Shown here piece by piece: positions 34,321-44,721 of a DNA stretch of 64,000 nucleotides. Location: NCBI GenBank assembly GCA_038093515.1, contig JBBPSI010000012.1, positions 62,001 through 126,000 on the forward strand. Reading direction: 5' to 3'. The first letter of the stretch is position 1, and every line of letters starts with the position of its first letter. Below the pieces are notes generated by a model. It made no database searches. It was not told the DNA's origin and saw only the letters and a list, made by a program, of their open reading frames with translations. The position numbers and the translations under genes were made by a program. The DNA is from Butyriboletus loyo (Eukaryota; Basidiomycota; Agaricomycetes; Boletales; Boletaceae).

Positions 34321-35460
34321 CTAGGCAGAAACGCTGAGCCCTAACGCGCGCGCTCCAGCGCCAATGCCGCCTTCCCACCCCACGAATCGCTCGCTCGTTG
34401 CGCTGTACCCAATATCATTCTCAAACCCTAGCAATTCGTCCTCATCATCCCATGCACCAAACGCACGTCGTGTGCGCGCCCACACAGTGATGAACAATAT
34501 CCGCTTCAATTTCGGGTTCAGAAAGAACCAGTGCGAAGACCAGAGCAAGGCACCATCTCGGCGCTTCAGGCGGACATGGGGAAAGTCCGAGCGCAGCGGG
34601 GAGTCGTCGTTGCTACTGCCGCTACTATAATCGCGGAAGAATGTGCGTGCCGGTCGTTCACCGGCGTCAGCGCTGCGGGAACTGGGGCGGTGTCGAGGGG
34701 GGGAGGACCTGTCGACGTCATATTCGTCAAACTCAAACGTAGCCTCTTCGTCAATATCGTCCGAAGAGTATTCATCACCGACGGAAGCGACATCGTCCTC
34801 GTCATCGGAGTAGTCATTGGCATGAGGATCGGAATCGATGTCAGGTGAGTAGGAAAACACCTGACAGTCGGCCAGCCCAATAACCTCATCCAATATACGA
34901 TAAAGCGTCGGGTGGGTGCCTGACTGTATTTGAGGCGGCGCATATGGACTCGATAGAGTCTGGATCAAGGGTAATGATGAAGAGGAGGTTGGAACAGAGG
35001 ACGGAAAAAAGTTGGGGGACGTTGGTGGATAAGCCGAGTATGTGCGCGGTGCTCTGACACCGCCACGGTGAGGGGATAACAGGGTGGTGCTCAGCGAATT
35101 AAGCACGGTGGCTCCGCTCTTCTCTTTGTGAAAGTGTGCAGGGCGCACGTCAGAGAACTCGTGGTCGGGAAAGGCGATGTTGAGTGTGGCTATGAGAAGG
35201 TAGAGGGTCTTGCGGGAAGCATGCTTGTCTATGGGGCCAAAGGGGGTTTGTTCAGGCTCGCGGTCGAGCCATGAAGGGAGAGGTGGTGAATGAGACAACT
35301 CGTCGTTGTAGGCGTGCTCGAGGGACTTGAAGAGCTTCTTGTCGCGTTTGATGTTCTTGCAGCTGTACGCTTCGATTCTGGTGTGCACGGAGCATTCTGG
35401 GCCCTCGTGAGTGAGAGCCTGGGCGAGGCGGGTCAATTCAGGGAACTCTATGTACTTCAT
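34321..35460 (-). CDS. MAF1: MAF1, repressor of RNA polymerase III transcription
   Basis: MAF1 binds and represses RNA polymerase III when TORC1 is low. The gene is a single 379-codon exon with its start at 35460. The N-terminal box is MKYIEFPELTRLAQALTHEG and HTRIEAYSCKNIKRDKKLFK. Next is LDREPEQTPFGPIDKHASRK then TLYLLIATLNIAFPDHEFSD, the family hallmark. The second half has LDEVIGLADCQVFSYSPDID, an acidic stretch (DDEDDVASVGDEYSSDDIDE), and GALLWSSHWFFLNPKLKRIL followed by FITVWARTRR. The middle (about residues 125-165) is a Ser/Pro linker, the usual site of inhibitory phosphorylation. This is the intact copy; its first 400 bases were duplicated at 37597-37847. Confidence 0.96.
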   Translation of the reverse strand: MKYIEFPELTRLAQALTHEGPECSVHTRIEAYSCKNIKRDKKLFKSLEHAYNDELSHSPPLPSWLDREPEQTPFGPIDKHASRKTLYLLIATLNIAFPDHEFSDVRPAHFHKEKSGATVLNSLSTTLLSPHRGGVRAPRTYSAYPPTSPNFFPSSVPTSSSSLPLIQTLSSPYAPPQIQSGTHPTLYRILDEVIGLADCQVFSYSPDIDSDPHANDYSDDEDDVASVGDEYSSDDIDEEATFEFDEYDVDRSSPPRHRPSSRSADAGERPARTFFRDYSSGSSNDDSPLRSDFPHVRLKRRDGALLWSSHWFFLNPKLKRILFITVWARTRRAFGAWDDEDELLGFENDIGYSATSERFVGWEGGIGAGARALGLSVSA

Positions 35461-36266
35461 CGTCGACCGAGTCGTTGTTCAAGACGAACGATCCACGGGG
35501 ACGTCGTGGATGACGGTGAGCTGGCAGGCGAGGGTGCAGCACGTCGGGGTGGAAACTCGACGGTAATCGACTCCCATTTCAGGATTTGTGGCGCTGTCCA
35601 ACGTCTAACTTTACAAAACATCGGGAAACGTTCGTTCAGTGACGCGACGCTCAACGACCGCCGGGGCCACGTTCAGTGGGCCTCAATATTGTTATCTATG
35701 AGTTGACCCCTATGGTTGGTGATTGTCGTGTTTACCAATCTAACCACGATTTTTGGGAACATGTTAACATGATTGGTGAATGGTATGCTGCAACGAGGGG
35801 GACCTTTTGAAAATGCCCAAGAGCTGACTTCAGTTCCGAAGCTTCTCCTACGTCAACGTCGTCCTAGCACACGGCGAGGACCACGGCTCGGCCCCCTTTT
35901 TATAATTGTCAACTTTTATCTAATGGACAATAGATGACAAGTAAAGGTTTCTCACATGGTACAGCCTGTGCAGTGGGGTTCATCTGCTATAGGAATGTGT
36001 CAATCAAGGAAACGTCCAAGGACAACGTTCATATCAAGCACACAACCAAAGATGGTTGGTTCATTGTATCCAAACCTTGATGTAGTTTTGATATGTAGTC
36101 TAATGCGACAGATACAATGGGCAATAGAAGGCATGATGAATCCCAGGTTGGTCAGTAGTTGGTCGATAGTTGACATTCTTATCGCCGCATTGAGTTCATC
36201 CGTTCGTCAATGTGAATACATACAAAAGGTGATCCTACAAGAACTTTTCCTTGGTAATCAATTCCT

Positions 36267-36672
36267 CTAGTTAGGGCCACTCAATTGCTGAGCAGTTGCC
36301 ACCTGGAGGAGATCCAGGGTTTGCCATACCATGGCCTCTTTGATGTTTTCATTCTGGTAGAGTTGATACAACCTGATGTGGAGCTTGGAAACGATGCTTG
36401 GAAGCGCCTGGACTGCCAGACAACAGGCCTTGGAGGAGGACGTCTGAGACGCCTGCGAGGGTGGCGAACTCTGAGCAAGGTTTGGCGGAGGTGAGACGGT
36501 GGAGTTTTCTAATGTTGCCACACGAGAGCTTTGCTGCACCAGCCTCTTTGGCATCGGAGCAGAGTTTCTTGGACTCCCTTGTAGATGGGGCCCACAGCCA
36601 GCGATGATGACGACGTTCCCGTCAAAAAAGAGAACTACAGGGACGTAGACGCCCACGCGGAGGAGGACATAT
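36267..36672 (-). pseudogene. Decayed copy of the DHDPS/HOGA-like aldolase
   Basis: A shortened copy of the gene at 39508-40535. It keeps the N-terminal GVYVPVVLFFD, jumps directly to NVVIIAGCG (loss of about 60 codons plus an intron), then keeps HVGQQ-type sequence corresponding to CGNIGKLHR and the segment IVSKLHIRLYQLYQNENIKE. The Lys- and Tyr-bearing catalytic segment (YLVYNFPT) and the CFATEHVGGIGG-equivalent region are deleted, and frames are shifted. Aligned blocks differ from the intact copy at only a few percent of bases. It cannot make an active enzyme. Confidence 0.85.
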
Positions 36673-36730
36673 GTACGTGTGAGATCTGGCTGCATGGTGG
36701 TGGCAACCACCAGCTTTCTTTGCGTTCGCC

Positions 36731-37602
36731 ATGTCCTTCAGAACGTTCACTCGTCGACTCTTTCCACTCAATCTCACCCTACCTCACCGCAGCCGTCCAG
36801 TACACCACCAATTTGCGACCCTCTACACTGCCAATCCAGTCCGACTACAACACTGCGATATTCACCCGCTCCCCTTCGCCGTCTTCATGTGCGCACCATC
36901 TTATACTCCATCCCCAGCTTCATAGCCCGTGCCCGAATCCCCATCATTGTCATCATCATCATCGCAGGCGGGGTGGGCTATGTCAACTACAAGCTTCAAG
37001 GTATGTCTATTCCACGCTACATCCTCCCCCTACAACCCTCCCCCGCAGAGCTGCGTCGGAAGATATCCGGCTGTGTCTCTTCCCTCCAGCACGCCGTCAA
37101 GGGCGTTGTCGACTCGGCTTCCTACGGTATCAAGTCCGTCTCTGACGCCGTGGCCAACGTGAAACTACCCAACATCGAAGCACCCCAGTTCCTGATATCT
37201 TTCCCCCAGACGCCAGGTCAGATGCCCCTACAGACCCCGCCGCAGACCAGCGCGACATGACCACAGGATGGCTCTCCGCCGTCCAGGACACTCGGCTTCC
37301 AAGGGTATCAAGTCTGCATCTACCAGCGTGTCCGATGTGAAACTACCCGACATCGAAACACCCCAGTTCCTCAAGGATCTCTTTCCCCCAAACGCTAGAT
37401 CAGACGCCCCTATACACCCCGCCGTCCAGGACATCGTCGACTCGGCTTCCGACGGTCTGAAGTCCCTACCTGACATCAAGAAATCCCAGTCCCTCAGGGA
37501 TAATTTCCCCTCAGACATCACGACCACGGTCTATCCTCTCAAGACTCGGAAAATCCACGCAACAGATCTCCAGAGGGAAATACCGCCAGCGCTGCCCGCC
37601 AC
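36731..37602 (+). pseudogene. Truncated, frameshifted MGM1 copy fused to MAF1 sequence
   Basis: It starts like MGM1 with MSFRTFTRRLFPLNLTLPHR and FATLYTANPVRL, but the transmembrane part (IPSFIARARIPIIVIIIIAG) is in another frame, so a frameshift separates presequence and anchor. An ATC-rich microsatellite expands the Ile run. After an intron the juxtamembrane segment (VKLPNIEAPQFL) is repeated. The copy ends at the duplication junction (37596-37602), before any GTPase motif. It therefore lacks the whole dynamin domain. Confidence 0.85.
37093..37520 (+). repeat. Internal tandem repeat of the MGM1 juxtamembrane segment, three degenerate units
   Basis: Units of about 165 bp each contain GTGAAACTACCCRACATCGA-like sequence and encode VKLPNIEAPQFL, VKLPDIETPQFL and the diverged LPDIKKSQSL. 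Approximate limits are 37093-37260, 37279-37425 and 37427-37520. The intact MGM1 has this segment once (near 41030-41110). Confidence 0.75.
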
Positions 37603-37847
37603 GATGAATGACAGGGTGGTGTTCAGCGAATTGAGTACGCCAGGCCCACTCTTCTTTCTGTGAAAGTATGCAGGGCGCACGTTAGAGGACTTGTTAGGAA
37701 AGGCCACGTTGAGCGTGGCTATGAGAAGGTAGAGGGACTTGAAGTGCTTCTTGTCGTATTTGATGTTCTCGCGGCTGTATGCTTCGATTCTGGTGTGCAC
37801 GGAGCATTCTGAAGGCGGGTCAATTCAGGGAACTCTATGTACTTCAT
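37597..37847 (-). pseudogene. Truncated, deleted copy of MAF1
   Basis: It keeps the start region (reverse complement of TGTACTTCAT at 37838-37847) and HTRIEAYSRENIKYDKKHFK, then jumps from KSL straight to YLLIATLNVAFPNKSSNVRP. The DREP...KHASRK block, about 110 bases, is lost. It also lacks about 30 bases after the start. It ends at the duplication junction after VLNSLNTTL. No functional MAF1 could be made. Confidence 0.9.
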
Positions 37848-39507
37848 CGTCGGCCGAGTCGTTGTTCAAGGCGAACAATCCAGGGGGACGTCGTGGACGA
37901 CGGTGCAGCACGTCCGAGTGGAAACTCGACGGCAATCGACTCCAAGAATTGTATATAGGCGCTGTCCAACGTCTCACTTTACAAAACATCAGGGAACGAA
38001 GTTCGTTCAGCGACGCGACAACCGCCGGGGCCTCATTGTTATCTACGCGTTGACCCCTATGGTTGGTGATTGTCGTGTTCACCAATCTAATAACAATTTT
38101 TGGGAACATATTAACATGACTGGTGAATATTGAATGGGGACCTTTCGAAAATGCCCAAGGGCCGTCTTTAGTTCCGAAGCTTCCCCCACGTCAACATCTT
38201 CGGACGTTATACTCTATCTTGTACGGAAACTAACTGGGTAAACTCCATGTCGGCCTATGTCAAGTCTCAACAGCAACCATCTTGTTGACCTCAGAGCTGA
38301 TTGGCATGTGTTGTTGATAGACCAACCCTGTGATGGCAATATGCTGTACAGCTCAAGGCAAGGAATGCACGAGTCCAGTGGGGTGGAGGTAGCAAAGAGC
38401 CCCATTGTATATTGGTATTGGCTTGTGCAACGTCCATGACTGGAAGTGGTTCATCCTAGTTCTAAGTCGTACCCCCAAATGTGACGGGGAAGGGACAGCT
38501 CGCTCGGTGCAAAAAGTCTGGAAAGTCGGGCCGAGCCGTCCTGTATTCAGACACCACACCATACATACTGTCCTTTGTAGGAGAATAAACGAAGGTCTAA
38601 AACAACCCAGTCGTGGTCATGCACGTTTGGCATGACACTACTTGGTCGAGTCTGATTTATAGTACTCATCTCGAAAACGAGTACTTCGAACGAGTTGGTT
38701 CAAATCATACCAAGTTTAAATTCAAACCAAAGATGATTGGTTTGTCGATATACCACCTTGTTTTGATCTGCAGCCTAGCACGAACAGATGCAATAGGTGA
38801 TGGAGAGCACAGGAAAAAAATGACCGTGGGGTTGGCGTAGAAATAGTCATGTGATTGGCGCTGACCGGGAAGTTGGTCGACGTAGATACCCATTCCTCTA
38901 TGGTTGTTCCAATTGCAGGTCAACGTGACAATGAGATGGATATCGTTCGCTTTCACTTTCGCAATAGCAACAACATTGTCTTGAAAAACAACCCGATCAA
39001 TGCAAGAGAATGCAGAGCAGTCTTGCCACAAATTCTCGAGACCAGTTAGACCGTAGTTGATGATAGGCGTACTTCCATTCTAGGGCTGGCAGTAATCCGT
39101 CACGGAAGGTAGAGACTCGGACGATACGAGACGTGCGACCGTCGGTACACTTCAAACCCGGCGCTTGATCGGCTCTGTAGAAACGAAAAGCTCCAGAAAT
39201 AAACTCTCTCATCGGGGTTGCGCAAGTTTTCGGACGCTGTAGACTTTGTGTTCGGGAACTGATATCGAAATAGTGGCGCAGAGTGATCAATTGATCCTAG
39301 GCGGGCCGTTATATGCGACCCAGGTGCGCGCTTGCCAACTACGGCGGGCGTTTGTGACACTAACCCTAGTGTCCAATTATACTTACCCAATGTGATCTTT
39401 GCACCTGACCATTACCTCGTGCGAGGATAACAGTTTACCGGCAGTCGCATCTCATGACCGCGTTGATTCCAACTGTTAGTTAATATGAATACATACAAAA
39501 GACGATC
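37848..39507. repeat. Right-copy upstream region of the duplication, with extra sequence
   Basis: 37848-38190 matches 35461-35860, and 38730-38870 loosely matches 36050-36200. 39470-39507 matches the left copy just before the aldolase stop. About 38870-39450 has no counterpart in the left copy, so it was either inserted here or lost there. No gene is recognisable in any of it. Confidence 0.65.
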
Positions 39508-40535
39508 CTACAGGGCCTTTTCCTTGGCAATCAATTGCTCTAGCTTTTCAAAGGAGGGACCACTTAATTCCTGAGTAGTTGCCACCTGGAGCGGACCCCT
39601 GACGAAGGGTTTGCCATAGCCCCAATGCTTGGCGACCAACGCCTTGATTCCACCGATTCCACCAACATGTTCAGTTGCAAAGTCACCTTGGCCCAACAAT
39701 GCCTGCAACTCCATGGCCTCTTTGATGTTTCCATCCTGGTAGAGTTGATACAACTTGATATGGAGTTTGGGAACGACGTTTGGAAGCGCAGCGATAGCAC
39801 CTGCACTGCCAGACAATAGGCCTTGGAGGAGAACGTCTGAGACGCCTGCGAGGGTGGCGAACTCTGAGCGAGGTTTGGCGGAGGTGAGACGGTGGAGTTT
39901 TCCAATGTTGCCACACGAGAGCTTTGTGCCCACGATGTTGGGGTGATCGGACAGCTCGAGGATGATGTCTGATTCGAGGTTAAGACCTGCTGTGACGGTG
40001 GGGAAGTTGTAGACGAGATACGGGAGGGGGGAGTGACTAGCGACCTGGGATGGTTTTGAGTGAGGGTTGGGATGAAGTGTGACATACGTACGTCACGATG
40101 GAATGCGAGAATGGCGTCCCTGGTCATTTGACCAGGCCATACGGAGGGGGTCAGGACAAGGACGTAGCCTGCACCAGCCTCTTTGGCATCGGAGCAGAGT
40201 TTCTTGGACTCCCTTGCAGATGGGGCACCGCAGCCAGCGATGATGACGACATTTTGGAAGCCATTCTCGTCGAGAGTCTGACGAGTGAGGGAGATGGCCT
40301 GCTTGCGTTCGTCGTGAGAGAGGTGCTGGGCCTCGCCAGTACTGCCTTGCACGACGATGCCGGTGATACCGCCCTTGAGAGATGGGTGACGGGGGGAGGT
40401 TATGGAACGGGAAGGATGACATACCTTTGCGAGCCGGAGGATGTGTGCCTTTATGGCGGGGACATCAAAGTCCTCGTTCTGGTCGAAAAAGAGAACTGCA
40501 GGGACGTAGACGCCAGAGGGAGGAGGGAGAGACAT
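39508..40535 (-). CDS. DHDPS / 4-hydroxy-2-oxoglutarate aldolase family protein
   Basis: A class I (Schiff-base) aldolase of the DapA superfamily; fungal members act on 4-hydroxy-2-oxoglutarate or related keto-acids. The start at 40535 gives MSLPPPSGVYVPAVLFFDQN. Motifs in order are GGITGIVVQGSTGEAQHLSH (the GSTGE carboxylate-binding loop), NVVIIAGCGAPSARES, YVLVLTPSVWPG, YLVYNFPT (catalytic Tyr) and IVGTKLSCGNIGKL, whose Lys is the Schiff-base residue. The end is SFEKLEQLIAKEKAL. Two or three short introns. The gene is intact, about 315 residues, as usual for the family. It is divergent from MGM1 with only 107 bases between start codons. A decayed copy lies at 36267-36672. Confidence 0.9.
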
Positions 40536-40642
40536 GAGTGTGAGATGGGGCTACATTGTGGTGGTAGAGGTTCAAGTGCATTAATAGTGAGTGTTGCGGA
40601 GTTCCGTAGTCGTCAGATGATCACACCCAGCCGTTCTCTTCC
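40536..40642. promoter_or_regulatory. Compact bidirectional promoter between aldolase and MGM1
   Basis: Only 107 bases lie between the two start codons, so core promoters and 5' leaders must be shared or overlap the coding regions. The arrangement is kept, decayed, in the left copy (about 36673-36730). Confidence 0.5.
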
Positions 40643-43607
40643 ATGTCGTTCACCCGTCGACTCTTTCCACGCAGTCTCGCTCCGTCTCACCGCACTCGTC
40701 CAGTACACCGCCAGTTTGCGACCCTCTACACCCCCAATCCCGTTCGACTACGACACCGTGGGGTCCCCCCACCCACTTCTCTTCGCCGTCTCCATGTGCG
40801 TGCCATCTCCTACTCCTCCATCCCCCGCTTCGTAGCCCGCGCCTTCCGTGTCCCCATCGCTGGCATCACCATTGGCGCAGGCGGGTTTGGCTATGCCAAC
40901 TACAAGTTCGAGGGTATGTCCATTTTATCCTGCTCCTCCCCCTACAAACCCCACCGCAGAGCTGCGCAAGAAGACAACCGGTTGGATCTCTACCGTCCAG
41001 GACGCCGCTACGTGCTTTGTCGAGTCGGCTTCCGACGGTCTCAAGTCCATCTCTGCCCGCGTGTCCGACGTGAAACTACCCGAGATCGAAACACCCCAGT
41101 TCCTCAAGGATCTCTTCTCCTCTGACGACTCTACGCATCACGGCCACGGTTCTTCATCTCAAGACTCGGGAAATCCGCGCAACAGATCTCCAGAGGAAAA
41201 TGCAGCCATCGCTGCCCTCGTCGCCGCCACATTGTCTGCTCCCTCTGACTCCACCAAGACCAACGACTCCAGGCAAAACGGTCTCATGCATCTCACCAGG
41301 AAGCTTATCGAAATAAGAACAATGCTACTCAGCATCGACCAGAGTGACAGTCTCAAGCTACCCAGTATCGTCGTCATTGGCAGCCAAAGCTCAGGCAAAA
41401 GCTCCGTTCTCGAGGCTATCGTCGGTCACGCGTTCCTCCCAAAGTCAGTCGTCTACTCGCCCTTGTCATCACCACTCACCACTCTGCCACAGGGGTAACA
41501 ACATGGTGACGAGGCGTCCGATTGAACTCACTCTCATACATACTCCCCCAACAGCCAACGGCAATATTCCAGAAGAATATGGCGAGTTCCCAGCGCTCGG
41601 TCTCGGTAAAATCACCAACTTTGCCCAGATACAACAAACCCTCACCGACTTGAACCTTGCCGTACCCGCTTCCGAGGCCGTTTCAAATGAGCCGATCGAC
41701 CTCCGCATATACAGTCCTCATGTCCCAGACCTCACTCTCATCGACTTGCCAGGCTACATTCAAATAGCTTCCATGGACCAGCCAGATTCTCTCAAAGACA
41801 AGATTGCCGGTCTTTGTGAAAAGTACATCCGCGAACCCAACATCATTCTCGCTGTTTGTGCCGCAGACGTCGATCTTGCAAACTCTCCGGCACTCCGCGC
41901 CAGTCGCAAATTAGACCCCTTGGGTTTGCGCACCATCGGCGTCGTCACCAAGTTGGACCTTGTCCCTCCCGAGCAAGGCGTCAGCATCCTTGAGGGGAAC
42001 CGTTACCCTCTCCATCTCGGTTACGTCGGTGTCGTCGCCAAATCTGCTGCAAAAGATTCCACTTCTCCTACTGGCGCCCTCGTCAAACGGAACGAAGAAG
42101 ACTATTTCGGCAGTCACAGGGAACACTTTGGCGCGTCCTCTTCCTTGATGGTAGGCACTGACACCCTCCGGCGTCGTCTCATGGAAGTCCTCGAATCAAG
42201 CATGGCCTCTTCCCTTCACGGCATCACCAATGCAGTTCAACTCGAGCTCGAAGAAGCTACCTATCAGTTCAAAGTCCAGTATAATGATAGGCGTATAACG
42301 GCCGAATCTTACGTCGCCGAAACCGTGGACGCCCTCAAAGCTCGTTTCAAGGACCTCTCCTCGCAATTCCGCAAGCCCGAAGTGCGCGCCAAGCTCAAAG
42401 CCATGCTCGACGATAAAGTCATGGACGTACTCGAGCAGCTGTATTGGTTCGACAAGCGCGCCCCCGAACTTGGCGCTCTCGGTGCTGAACCCAAGTTGAA
42501 GGCCGGTGATGTCGATCCGTATTGGCGACACAAGCTCGAGGCTGCCTCGTCGCTCCTCACAAAATCGGGTGTCGGGCGGGATTCGACGCTTCTCGTCGCG
42601 GACGGGCTGAGAGCGTTGATTGACTCGATCGCTGTTGGAGAGCCGTTCAGCCATCATCCCCGTGCAGCAGAGCGACTCGTGCAGTTTTCGCACATGATCT
42701 TGAGAGACCGGATTGGAATGACGTCGGATCAAGTGGAGAATTGCATTAAGCCGTACAAGTATGAGGTGGATGTGGACGAGCGGGAGTGGGAGCAGGGACG
42801 TGTACGCGCGGTGGACTTGTTCGAGAAGGAGGTCGCGATGTGTGAGACCAAGCTCAAGGACATCAGGAAGAAAGTTGGAGGGAGCAGACGACTGAACGGG
42901 TTGATGGGTTATGTGAAAGAGTTGGAGGAGCGGGCACAGGAGAGGAATAACAAGCGGTTCGCCGGAGAGGATGAAGGACCTGCCGAGGAGCCCGACTCGT
43001 ATCGATACCCCCCTGCACAGATTTTGGACGGTGAGACGCGCGTTGGGCTTTCGTGAATCCATCCTGACATGTTTGACAGCGCGACACGCGATGATGCACA
43101 GCGATAGGCTGTCCATATTAAAGCTTCGTCTTGCAGCACTCAAGTCAAAACGGTGCAAAGGTAGCCCTGAGAATGACGTGTTGTGTCCCGAAGTCTTCCT
43201 CGATGTCGTGGCGGACAAGCTGGCTTACACGTCGACGATGTTCATCAACATTGAGCTCCTCGACCATTTCTTCTATCAGGTCGGTCCCTTGCCGTGTATG
43301 CATTTGAGATCCGACCTCTGAACTGGTTGCTAGTTCCCGCGTGAGATTGACTCGCGACTGATCTACGACCTGGACCGTAATGAAATCGTTCAGTTTGCAC
43401 GAGAGAACCCGGTGATACGACGTCATCTAGAACTCCAAGAGCGAAAGGATAAACTCGAAGAGGTGAATATGCCCGTCTCCTTGCTCTTTCCGTGTGCTTA
43501 TGTGTGGTATGCAGGTGATGAAGCAGCTCGATAGCCTCTCGACGCTCCGGCCAGATTCCCAGCCAACCCCAAGACGTCAGCGCGGGTTATTCGGAGGGAT
43601 GTTTTGA
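40643..43607 (+). CDS. MGM1: MGM1/OPA1-type dynamin-related GTPase, mitochondrial inner membrane
   Basis: It fuses mitochondrial inner membranes and shapes cristae. The start at 40643 gives [20 protein letters not shown], an Arg/Ser-rich presequence. The inner-membrane anchor is [20 protein letters not shown]. Exon 1 ends at 40913 and exon 2 starts at 40960; another intron follows LPK at about 41441-41493. The dynamin GTPase motifs are G1 [10 protein letters not shown]2 within [16 protein letters not shown]3 DLPGY and G4 TKLD. Stalk and C-terminal parts include [20 protein letters not shown] (spliced) and [20 protein letters not shown], ending RGLFGGMF at 43607. All key residues are present, about 900 residues. 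The first 590 bases were duplicated at 36731-37602. Confidence 0.95.
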
Positions 43608-43824
43608 TCCTACTTGAGCTAGATTTTTTATATTGTCTATCCAAAATACATGGTCCACGTTCGTTCCTTGGTACTGTGCACCACTTCTCGCTTCCCACCT
43701 CACACATACCTAGCGTTGGAAACATTACCAGGCTCGGGGTTGTATGATGCAACATGATCACCACTCTGGATGGACAGGAAGGGTCATGAATGCGACAGGT
43801 AGATACACGATGCACCTGAGCAAT

Positions 43825-44560
43825 CTAGAGCTTGGCCTTGCCCCTGGCGACCTATGGGCATACATGAACGACCCAGCCCAATCTGGAGAATCGTAACTGA
43901 CCTCGAGTACCGCGCCGAGTTTGGTTGCCAGCATGACGTTGCCTTTGGTCTTGAGCTTTCCGGTCATGAACGCCTTCTGACCGTCCAACTGTTCCAAAAA
44001 AAAAGAGGGTTGACCCGTCAGACAGAACCCATATATGACCCAACGCTGTAATACCGACGGAACCGAAAACGCCCGACGCCGAAGCGTCAAGCCACAAAGA
44101 GAATAGAGAAATAAAAGAACGCAAGAACGCAAAAGATAGACACACCTTGCCAGCCGCGAGCTGCTCAAACGTCTCGTCGCTCATCAAGAGTGTCACGTTC
44201 GCCTTTGCAGGCGCCCGTGCGGGTCCCTTGTATACCGTTCCCTTGTCTTTCAAGTCGATCGTCCACACGCCTTCTTCCTTTTTGGCGTTGGTGATGCGCA
44301 GTTCGAAGATGGCGGCCGTCTTTATTCAAGGTGGTTGGTTGGTTGGTTGGGTGTGTGTTAGTGCGGATGACGAGTCGGGAGAGGAGAGGCTTACCTTTTT
44401 TATTTGGGCGGTTCGTTCGGCGTCGGTGAAGGCGTCCAGGGTGGTGCCAAGTTTGAAGATGACATCGGATGACTGAGAGAAGAGAGAAAGGGTAGCGAGG
44501 GGCCGCCTGGGAGTGTGTGAGGGGGAATACCTTGAAACCGTCTGCTTTGAGGTCGGACAT
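43825..44560 (-). CDS. SCP2 sterol-carrier-domain protein with C-terminal AKL
   Basis: SCP2 domains bind sterols, fatty acids and acyl-CoAs. The start at 44560 gives MSDLKADGFK; later exons give SSDVIFKLGTTLDAFTDAER, KKEEGVWTIDLKDKGTVYKG then PARAPAKANVTLLMSDETFE, and QLAAGK. The next exon is LDGQKAFMTGKLKTKGNVML then ATKLGAVLE. The last exon is VARGKAKL before the stop at 43825. The AKL end is a functional-type PTS1 signal, predicting import into peroxisomes. The protein is about 130 residues, a single domain, as in fungal Pox18-type carriers. The second intron contains a (GGTT)n run at about 44331-44350. It is convergent with MGM1. Confidence 0.92.
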
Positions 44561-44721
44561 GATGATGGGTACAGAACTAGCAAGCTCGAGGGGAATGTCG
44601 TCAGCAAGAATGCATATGATAAATGTCTTGTCGTATTTCGGGTGATCCGAAATTTCCTCGAGATCTCAGCCTTGTCCGCTCTCAGAATTCATGCTAGACC
44701 TCGTTCGTATAGAGTACACTT

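Larger units (their letters stand above)
35060..37602. repeat. Left copy of a tandem duplication (MAF1 5' part - aldolase - MGM1 5' part)
   Basis: This segment corresponds to 37596-41230. Shared order: the 5' part of MAF1 (minus), its upstream region, aldolase (minus), then the 5' part of MGM1 (plus). Matching upstream blocks include TTTTTGGGAACATGTTAACA near 35747 and a near-identical block near 38096. In this copy MAF1 is intact, and the aldolase and MGM1 parts are broken. Confidence 0.9.

Noticed and set aside
38697..38715. tRNA-like GGTTCAAATC sequence
   Set aside because: No acceptor, D or anticodon arms can be built around it.
42196..43218. 340-codon minus-strand frame inside MGM1
   Set aside because: Antisense shadow of the intact dynamin exon; no motif of its own.
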